DNA from: Chloroflexota bacterium
GTDB taxonomy: Bacteria; Chloroflexota; Limnocylindria; QHBO01
Direction: 5' to 3'
Assembly (NCBI GenBank): GCA_005879815.1
Contig: VBKA01000110.1
Location: 1 to 5,430, forward strand
DNA length: 5,430 nt
Both the position numbers and the translations under genes were made by a program. Positions 1 through 4,621 of this stretch are shown piece after piece. The notes under the pieces were generated by a model. That model was not told the DNA's origin. It made no database searches and was given only the letters and a program-made list of their open reading frames with translations. Positions within the stretch are counted from its first letter, which is position 1; every line of letters starts with the position of its first letter.

Positions 1-194
1 CCCCAGGTGCACGCCGTTGGACTTCCGATGAGCTCGCCGCCTTGGGGATGCCATTCGTGCCACGTCGCGCCATCCCAGTAGCGGCTCCAGAGTTGCCCGT
101 CGGCGAAGATGGCGAAGACCTGCATCTCGTTCTCCGCCCAGCTGACGACGGCCGGCGTGGATGCCAGCGAACCGCCCAGAGATTCCCAGTTCAA
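1..194 (-). CDS. Lectin-like (PLL-type) beta-propeller protein, 5' part only
   Basis: This is the N-terminal 64 codons of a minus-strand gene that continues past the left edge. The product begins MNWESLGGSLASTPAVVSWA and goes on to DGQLWSRYWDGATW, then a second QGGELIGSP at residues 51-59. The LGG.L.S.PAVVSW...VFA...DG.LW.R.WDG..W..W pattern, recurring with a step of about 45 residues, is the blade signature of PLL-like (Photorhabdus luminescens lectin) and related sugar-binding beta-propellers. From the family, such repeats usually bind fucose or other glycans. Here that role is inferred from the repeat alone. The start is TTG (fwd 192-194). An in-frame TGA lies 12 codons upstream, no ATG or GTG occurs between, and GGAGGAG sits 7 bases before the TTG. 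No signal peptide is visible; the protein opens directly in blade 1. The remaining blades and any partner domain lie outside the window. Being partial and starting at TTG, the gene is easy for an ORF caller to miss. Confidence 0.75.
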   Translation of the reverse strand, partial: MNWESLGGSLASTPAVVSWAENEMQVFAIFADGQLWSRYWDGATWHEWHPQGGELIGSPTACTW

Positions 195-201
195 CCCATT
201 G

Positions 202-208
202 CTCCTCC
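202..208 (-). promoter_or_regulatory. Strong Shine-Dalgarno for the TTG-started lectin-like gene
   Basis: The minus strand reads GGAGGAG here, with 7 bases between it and the TTG start at 194-192. It fixes the start, because the frame is closed by TGA just upstream and the only ATG near it (fwd 208-210) is in a different frame. It is the only clear SD seen before any gene of this window. Confidence 0.7.
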
Positions 209-242
209 ATGGTCCGATTGGCCGCAGTCACCAAGTCTCAAT

Positions 243-257
243 GTGCCGTTGCGGCAC
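243..257. promoter_or_regulatory. Perfect 6-3-6 inverted repeat in divergent intergenic region (operator or hairpin candidate)
   Basis: The sequence GTGCCG-TTG-CGGCAC is a perfect inverted repeat with 6-bp arms and a 3-base spacer. It lies between the divergent starts of the lectin-like gene (194, minus) and the lyase (294, plus), 36 bp before the lyase ATG and 48 bp from the lectin TTG. The position suits an operator shared by two divergent promoters. If transcribed, it would form a tight triloop hairpin. In a GC-rich genome a 6-bp palindrome can arise by chance, so the role is inferred. Confidence 0.35.
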
Positions 258-278
258 GGTCGCTGATCTTGCCACGCC

Positions 279-284
279 TATGCT
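279..284 (+). promoter_or_regulatory. Possible -10 element for a leaderless lyase transcript
   Basis: TATGCT matches 4 of 6 bases of TATAAT and ends 9 bases before the lyase ATG, so transcription would begin at or within a few bases of the start codon. No SD precedes that ATG, and an in-frame TGA at 264-266 allows no other start, which fits leaderless translation. No convincing -35 hexamer is placed 16-18 bp upstream. The call is weak. Confidence 0.25.
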
Positions 285-293
285 CTCGCCAGC

Positions 294-1673
294 ATGGAGC
301 GCTGGAAGACGATCATCGAGCCGTTCCGCATCAAGAGCGTCGAGCCCGTCCGGCTGACGACGGTTGCGGAGCGGCAGCAGAAGCTCGAGTCGGCCGGCTA
401 CAACCTCTTCAACCTCCATGCGGATGACGTCCTGATGGACCTGCTGACCGATTCGGGCACCGGTGCGATGTCGGCCGCGCAGTGGGCGGGCATCCAGCGC
501 GGTGACGAGAGCTACGCGGGGTCGCCGTCCTGGTACCGATTCCTGGAGAGCGTGCACTCGCTCTTTCCGTTCAAGCACGTGATCCCCACCCACCAGGGGC
601 GCGCGGCGGAGAAGATCCTGTTCAGCGTCGTCGGCGGTCCGGGCAAGGTGGTGCCCAACAACACGCACTTCGACACGACGCGAGCCAACGTCGAGTTCAC
701 CGGCGCCGAAGCCGTCGACCTGGTGATCGAGGAGGGCCAGCACCCATCGGTCCTGCACCCGTTCAAGGGGAACATGGACGTTGAGGCGCTGGACGCGTGC
801 ATCCGCGCGCACGAGCCCGCGAACGTGCCGCTGGTGATGGTCACCGTCACCAACAACTCAGGTGGCGGCCAGCCGGTGAGCCTCGAGAACCTGCGCGCGG
901 TGCGCGAGGTGTGCGACCGATACGGGCTGCCCCTCTTCCTGGACGCCTGCCGCTTCGCGGAGAACGCCTGGTTCATCAAGCAGCGCGAGCCCGGCTACGC
1001 CAATGTCGGGGTCCGCGAGATCGTCTCGCAGATGGCGGCACTGGTCGATGGCATGACCATGAGCGCCAAGAAGGACGCTATCGCCAACATTGGGGGCTGG
1101 CTGGCGATGAACGACGATGCCTGGGCCGAGCGCTGCCGGAACCTGCTGATCCTGACCGAGGGATTCCCGACGTATGGCGGGCTCGCGGGGCGAGACCTGG
1201 AGGCGATCGCACAGGGCCTGCAGGAGGTGGTCGAGGAGGACTACCTGCGGTACCGCATCAGCTCGACTGCATACCTCGGGGAGGCGCTGGTTGAGGCGGG
1301 CGTCCCGTGCGTCCAGCCGATTGGCGGGCACGCGGTGTACCTGGATGCAGCGGCGCTGCTGCCGCACATCCCCCCGCTCGCCTATCCGGGTCAATCCTTG
1401 GCGGTGGCGCTGTACCGCGAGGGCGGCATCCGTGGCTGCGAGATCGGCACGGTCATGTTCGGAATCCACCCCGACGGGACGGAGACGCCGGCCTCCATGG
1501 AGCTCGTCCGCCTGGCGATCCCTCGACGGGTCTATACCCAGTCGCACGTCGACTACGTGATCGAGGTGGTCCGATGGGTCGCCGAGCGGGCGAGCGAGCT
1601 GCGTGGCATGCGGATCGTGGAGCAGCCCCCCGCGCTTCGTCATTTCACCGCCCGCTTCGAACCTCTTTCCTAG
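294..1673 (+). CDS. tnaA: Tryptophanase (PLP-dependent beta-eliminating lyase)
   Basis: Complete, 459 aa, close to the 456-471 aa usual for tryptophanase and tyrosine phenol-lyase (TPL). The predicted reaction is L-Trp to indole, pyruvate and ammonia, by a cytoplasmic tetramer. The family core is intact: THQGR (99-103), N188 before GGGQP, D217 and R220 in LDACRFAEN, Schiff-base lysine K260 in MSAKKD, TEGFPTYGGLAGRD (288-301), R406 in VRLAIPRRVYTQ, and Y74 in GDESYAGS. G55, E72 and N265 fit the monovalent-cation site. Overall wording is TPL-like (EPFRIKSVEPV, AAQWAGI, NIGGWLAMNDD). However, the position of TPL Thr124 is D127 in FDTT, and that of TPL Arg381, which binds the phenol, is I384 in CEIG; both are tryptophanase-type. 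The start is certain: in-frame TGA at 264-266 and no other start codon before ATG 294. No SD is visible. No TnaC-like leader or aromatic amino-acid permease lies nearby. Confidence 0.9.
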   Translation: MERWKTIIEPFRIKSVEPVRLTTVAERQQKLESAGYNLFNLHADDVLMDLLTDSGTGAMSAAQWAGIQRGDESYAGSPSWYRFLESVHSLFPFKHVIPTHQGRAAEKILFSVVGGPGKVVPNNTHFDTTRANVEFTGAEAVDLVIEEGQHPSVLHPFKGNMDVEALDACIRAHEPANVPLVMVTVTNNSGGGQPVSLENLRAVREVCDRYGLPLFLDACRFAENAWFIKQREPGYANVGVREIVSQMAALVDGMTMSAKKDAIANIGGWLAMNDDAWAERCRNLLILTEGFPTYGGLAGRDLEAIAQGLQEVVEEDYLRYRISSTAYLGEALVEAGVPCVQPIGGHAVYLDAAALLPHIPPLAYPGQSLAVALYREGGIRGCEIGTVMFGIHPDGTETPASMELVRLAIPRRVYTQSHVDYVIEVVRWVAERASELRGMRIVEQPPALRHFTARFEPLS

Positions 1674-1692
1674 CGCCCGCTCTCACGCCCGA

Positions 1693-1727
1693 CGCGCGGC
1701 ACAAGCGCCAGTTGTGCAATCCGCGCG
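1693..1727. terminator. Long bulged hairpin between convergent genes (possible bidirectional terminator)
   Basis: In the 95-bp gap between the lyase stop (1673) and the MFS stop (1769, minus strand), CGCGCGG at 1693-1699 pairs with CCGCGCG at 1721-1727. Directly inside, CACAA (1700-1704) pairs with TTGTG (1712-1716). This gives a 12-bp stem with a 7-base loop and one 4-base bulge (CAAT). The position between convergent genes suits transcription termination from both sides. There is no T-run straight after it on either strand. A separate TTTTT on the minus strand (fwd 1752-1756), shortly after the MFS stop, has no good stem before it. Confidence 0.45.
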
Positions 1728-1768
1728 ATCAGCTCGTCGTGAGCGGTCGGCAAAAAGGCGTCCATGAA

Positions 1769-3661
1769 TCAGGATCTGCGCTTCCCACCCGAAGGGTCCG
1801 CCTTTGCTGCGGATTTAGCAGCCGGCGTGGAACGACGCTTTCGCGGCGGCCGCCTGGTCGTGGTCCTGGGTCCAGATGCCTCAGAGCGGATCTCGCGCAG
1901 CGCCTGCTGGTCCAGGTGGGCGAACCGCGGCAGGTCGCCGATCGACGCGGTGCGGGCCAGCCGCTCGCTCACCTTCCCCAGGACAACGGAGCCAAAATCG
2001 GGGAGCGCCATGAGCTGGCGCAGCGTGGTGGCGGGGACTTCCATCAGCTCGGTCTCCTCCTCGGCCACGACGTCCGCGGTACGGGCCGAGCCCGTGAGGG
2101 CCGCGATCTCGCCGATCACGTCACCCGCGCCGATGCTCGCCAGCGATCGGTACTCTCCGTCCCCCGTGGCGACCCCTGCGGCGAGACGCCCGGACAGGAT
2201 GAAGAAGGCACTGTCACCCGTGTCGCCGGCCCTGGTGATCGCGGTACCGGCATCGGCCGTCACTACCCGGCCGAAGGCGACGAGGTCATCGCGATCGCGC
2301 TGCGACATCTCGGCCAGCGCCGGGAAGAAGCGTTCTAGTGCTGCAATGTCCGCCACCCTGACCGGCCGCACCGCGCCGAGCGCGGCCCTGGGGGCCGTCC
2401 GCAGGAGGGCGATGGTGCGACGCCATTCGGCGGCGGGCTGTCCGATCCCCGGCAGCGCCGCCCCGGCGAGCGCGACGACGATGAGGACGGCAGAACTGAG
2501 CGCGAACATGAGCCTCACGTCCCAGACATCGGCCAACCCGGCCAGGCCCATCCCCACGAGGTAGACGACCTCGCGGATGACGTTGGCCGTGCTGAAGACA
2601 CGGCCGCGCATCTCGCGCGGCGTGTTCCGCTGGTTGATGAGCCGCACGGCCACGAAGGACGGGGCGTTGAGCAACCCGGTGATTCCGATGAGCAGGAACG
2701 CCAACCAAATGCTCGAACTCAGCGCGTAGGCAAGGCTGGCGATGCCCATCCCCAGGAAGCTGATGACGAGCCAGCTTCCCTCCCGCAGCCGCTGCGCGTA
2801 ATGGGCCATCAGCAGGCTGCCGACGACGAAACCGATCGAGGTGATGCCCTCCTGGAGACCATACTCGAACTCGCTGGCGTGGAGGACGGTGATGGCGAAC
2901 GGGAGGAGGAGGACGTTCTGCAGGCCGAAGACCACCATGACCGGCGTCCGCAGCGCAACCGTCGAGCGCAGGAGCGGCGTGGCCCAGATGTAGCGCGCTC
3001 CGACCCCCAGGTTACGGATCACATGGCCGACCGTCGTCCGTTCGTGCACCTCGAGCGGCCTGATCGCGACGAGAGAGATCATCAGGCCCGCGAACAGGAA
3101 GGTGGCCGCATCGAGGTAGAAGACGACTTTCTGGCTCGTGCCGATGAGGAGTCCGGCCAGTGCAAAGCCAATGGCCGTCGATCCGAACTGGGCGATGGCC
3201 ATCAGCGAGTTGGCCGCTGCCAGCTCCTCGTCGGAAGCGATCTCGGGGAGGACACTGTCGTTGGCGGGGTCGAAGAACTGCTGGACCGATGCGGACAGCA
3301 GGACGATGACGTACAGCGACAGGATGTTGCCGGTCAGCGACAGGCTGAGCGGGATGGCGGCCACCAGGGCGGCGCGCAGGACGATCGACGCGAGCATGAT
3401 CGTCCGGCGGTCGAATCGGTCCACGAAGACTCCGGCCACCAGGCCAAAGACGAGCGCGGGGATTGACGTGACCATGAGCATGATCCCGACGTTCAGGATC
3501 GAGTGGGTCACCTGAAAGACGATGATCCCCGCGGCCAGTGAGGTGAGGGCGTCGCCGATCGTCGAGATGAGCTGGCCGGTCCAGAGCAGGACGAAGTAGC
3601 GGTTGCGGAAGATGGCGAAGGGGCCGACCCGGGAAGCGGCGGCCACGGTCGCGGCGGTCAC
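1769..3661 (-). CDS. MFS exporter with C-terminal cyclic-nucleotide-binding domain
   Basis: 630 aa. Residues about 20-405 form a 12-helix MFS transporter of the MFS_3 type (MefA/EntS-like drug or metabolite exporters). Motif A is G77-VFVDRFDRR between helices 2 and 3, and PREMRGRVFS (348-357) lies in the second half. A linker (about 406-440) leads to a cNMP-binding domain (about 441-575). Its phosphate-binding cassette is IGEIAALTGSARTADV, keeping E518 and R527, the residues that hold ribose and phosphate in CAP-type domains, so it could bind cAMP or cGMP. The last 35 residues are strongly basic (RRPPRKRR... KRRS). MFS proteins normally stop near 400-430 aa; this one has a cytoplasmic sensor added. 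The likely role is efflux gated by a cyclic nucleotide; the substrate is unknown. The start is GTG, whose last two bases lie within the TGA of the upstream gene (GTGA, 4-base overlap), so translation is probably coupled. No clear SD is seen. Confidence 0.88.
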   Translation of the reverse strand: MTAATVAAASRVGPFAIFRNRYFVLLWTGQLISTIGDALTSLAAGIIVFQVTHSILNVGIMLMVTSIPALVFGLVAGVFVDRFDRRTIMLASIVLRAALVAAIPLSLSLTGNILSLYVIVLLSASVQQFFDPANDSVLPEIASDEELAAANSLMAIAQFGSTAIGFALAGLLIGTSQKVVFYLDAATFLFAGLMISLVAIRPLEVHERTTVGHVIRNLGVGARYIWATPLLRSTVALRTPVMVVFGLQNVLLLPFAITVLHASEFEYGLQEGITSIGFVVGSLLMAHYAQRLREGSWLVISFLGMGIASLAYALSSSIWLAFLLIGITGLLNAPSFVAVRLINQRNTPREMRGRVFSTANVIREVVYLVGMGLAGLADVWDVRLMFALSSAVLIVVALAGAALPGIGQPAAEWRRTIALLRTAPRAALGAVRPVRVADIAALERFFPALAEMSQRDRDDLVAFGRVVTADAGTAITRAGDTGDSAFFILSGRLAAGVATGDGEYRSLASIGAGDVIGEIAALTGSARTADVVAEEETELMEVPATTLRQLMALPDFGSVVLGKVSERLARTASIGDLPRFAHLDQQALREIRSEASGPRTTTRRPPRKRRSTPAAKSAAKADPSGGKRRS

Positions 3662-3714
3662 CTACGGGCCGCCGTGTGGAAGGTGAAGCCGTTGACGATT
3701 CCGGTCGCCTCGTC
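3585..3714 (-). repeat. Intact copy of the duplicated gene-junction repeat
   Basis: This stretch spans the 3' end of the anchored-protein gene, the GTGA overlap and the first codons of the MFS-cNMP gene. A diverged direct copy lies at 4438-4558. The best-matching core is 3585-3622 against 4438-4475, with 30 of 38 bases identical by hand count. Around the overlap, both copies share CCACAC.GCG followed by CG and GTGAC. Confidence 0.6.
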
Positions 3715-4371
3715 GATATCGGTCTGGTCCGGCTTCGACCTCGTGCCAATGCCTTCGCTGGCCATCAGTACCATGAGGTTGCCGCCATCAGGCAGAGCGA
3801 AGATGCCCAGGCGGAGGATCGCCGGCATGGTCACCTCGGTTGCCGGGTCGACACCCGAGTCGTCATCCGAGGTATCGACGACCACGACGCAATTCCCCAG
3901 GTCTGCGCGTAGCAGCCAGGTATCGGTCTCGGTCGCGCCGGCAGTCTGGCGAGCCGCGAGGAAGGTGATGTCCAGGTAGTAGCCCTGCAGGCTGGCGAGT
4001 GTCGCTGCGTGTGGCTTGAGCACCTTACGAAGGTCGTCGCGACTCGCGAGGCCGAAGGCAATGGCGGTCGCATCGGTGTCGAGGCCGTGGGCCAGCGTAC
4101 CGTCCGCCGTCACGGCGTACGCGTTACGGCACACGGTGATCCGGGCGACCGTGGCCCTGCCCGCCACGGGACCTCGCGCGAGCGTGAGCACTGCATCCTG
4201 CTGGCCGACTGCCCAACCGTCGGGTGCCGCGCGGAAGGTGACCAGCGGTACCGGAGTGGGCTGAGGCGCTTTCGCCTTCTCGAAGGTCCCGCGCGACATG
4301 GCGCCAAGCCCCACGATGACCGCCACGCCGAGGGCCCCGGTGGCCAAGAGGACCTGGGTAATCCTATTCAT
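3658..4371 (-). CDS. Unknown membrane-anchored extracytoplasmic protein, coupled to MFS-cNMP
   Basis: 237 aa, family not recognised. Residues about 4-26 (ITQVLLATGALGVAVIVGLGAM) form one hydrophobic N-terminal segment with no lipobox cysteine. It is followed by a proline-rich stretch (KAPQPTPVPL) and a soluble domain of about 190 residues, so this is probably an anchored or exported protein facing outward. The domain holds two cysteines (CRNAY near 82, GNCVVV near 159), which could form a disulfide, plus a GYYLDITF segment and a C-terminal IVNGFTFHTAARR. That layout vaguely resembles secreted domains of Chloroflexota that I cannot name with certainty. The ATG overlaps the stop of the 47-codon ORF (ATGA) and the TGA overlaps the GTG of the MFS gene (GTGA), so the three reading frames are likely one coupled transcript. 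A role as accessory or sensing partner of the exporter is inferred only from this linkage. The sequence before the ATG is CCCGCGGG with no good SD, which fits coupled initiation. Confidence 0.75.
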   Translation of the reverse strand: MNRITQVLLATGALGVAVIVGLGAMSRGTFEKAKAPQPTPVPLVTFRAAPDGWAVGQQDAVLTLARGPVAGRATVARITVCRNAYAVTADGTLAHGLDTDATAIAFGLASRDDLRKVLKPHAATLASLQGYYLDITFLAARQTAGATETDTWLLRADLGNCVVVVDTSDDDSGVDPATEVTMPAILRLGIFALPDGGNLMVLMASEGIGTRSKPDQTDIDEATGIVNGFTFHTAARR

Positions 4372-4511
4372 CCCGCGGGCCCCCGCACCGAGCGATTGAC
4401 GGGAGCGCTCTGCCCACGACTTCCGATGGCGACCGACAGCAGCGCGAAGCTGCGGCTACGGAACACGGCGAAGGGCGACAGGCTCGGGGCGGGAGGCGTC
4501 GCCGCTGTCAC
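4368..4511 (-). pseudogene. 47-codon ORF: truncated copy of the MFS-cNMP N-terminus
   Basis: Reading from GTG at 4511, the product starts MTAATPPAPSLSPFAVFRSR and continues SFALL before diverging into an unrelated tail and a TGA at 4368. The MFS-cNMP protein starts MTAATVAAASRVGPFAIFRN and continues RYFVLL. The two share MTAAT, PFA, FR, R, F and LL at matching places, and both use GTG followed by AC. Homology stops about 25 codons in, before transmembrane helix 1 is complete, so no transporter can be made. Its TGA overlaps the ATG of the anchored-protein gene (ATGA). It is probably a remnant of a duplicated MFS gene. It may still be translated and act as a leader that feeds ribosomes to the next start. 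No SD is seen before its GTG. The frame is open upstream to 4643, but the homology supports the GTG. Confidence 0.55.
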
Positions 4512-4558
4512 AGGCGCGCAGTGTGGGGCAGCAGGCCATTCCCGTGCAACGCCTCGCC
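4438..4558 (-). repeat. Degenerate second copy of the gene-junction repeat
   Basis: This stretch matches 3585-3714 in the same orientation, about 850 bp away. Besides the MFS-like 5' end, the bases just before the GTG read in frame as ...GEALHGNGLLPHTARL-stop. The intact anchored protein ends DEATGIVNGFTFHTAARR-stop; both share EA, NG, HTA and R, and both stops lie inside a GTGA overlap. The 5' part (4512-4558) is more diverged than the MFS-like part and needs small gaps of 3 bases to align. Confidence 0.5.
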
Positions 4559-4621
4559 CCGGCGCAGCAGCCCACTGGGGCGCCGCGAGCCGGCCGTTGA
4601 CCGATCCCCGATCATGGCGCG
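4512..4621. promoter_or_regulatory. Divergent intergenic region between the MFS-cNMP operon and DHA2 gene
   Basis: This 110-bp gap must hold, or lie close to, promoters for both directions. It contains an inverted repeat CGCCCC (4555-4560) / GGGGCG (4577-4582) with a 16-base spacer, which could be an operator for a regulator not encoded in the window. TTGCAC on the minus strand (fwd 4544-4549) and TTGACC on the plus strand (4597-4602) resemble -35 boxes, but neither has an acceptable -10 at 16-18 bp. About half of the gap (4512-4558) is the degenerate 3' end of an anchored-protein-like gene. Confidence 0.3.

Noticed and set aside
1..210. ATG at fwd 208-210 (minus strand) as start of an alternative frame (MEEQWVELG...) for the left-edge gene
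   Set aside because: That frame soon becomes Arg-rich and has no repeats. The SD lies within its first codons, and the neighbouring frame has clear propeller blades.
858..1643. 261-codon minus-strand open frame across the lyase gene
   Set aside because: It is antisense to a gene with a full set of catalytic motifs. The product is Arg/Asp/His-rich low-complexity of the kind GC-rich shadow frames give, with no recognisable motif.
1761..1774. Near-palindrome TCCATGAATCAGGA at the MFS stop codon, close to a T-run
   Set aside because: The arms would leave a one-base loop and contain a mismatch, so it cannot fold into a terminator hairpin.
1307..2338. 343-codon plus-strand frame running from the lyase into the antisense of the MFS gene
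   Set aside because: It crosses the end of one solid gene and the opposite strand of another. Its composition is that of a shadow frame.
4372..4379. CCCGCGGG palindrome just before the anchored-protein ATG as an operator
   Set aside because: An 8-bp all-GC palindrome is expected by chance in DNA of this composition, and it lies inside the 47-codon ORF.
4597..4602. TTGACC as a -35 box for the DHA2 gene
   Set aside because: A -10 at normal spacing would fall on the start codon, and the frame allows no later start that keeps helix 1.
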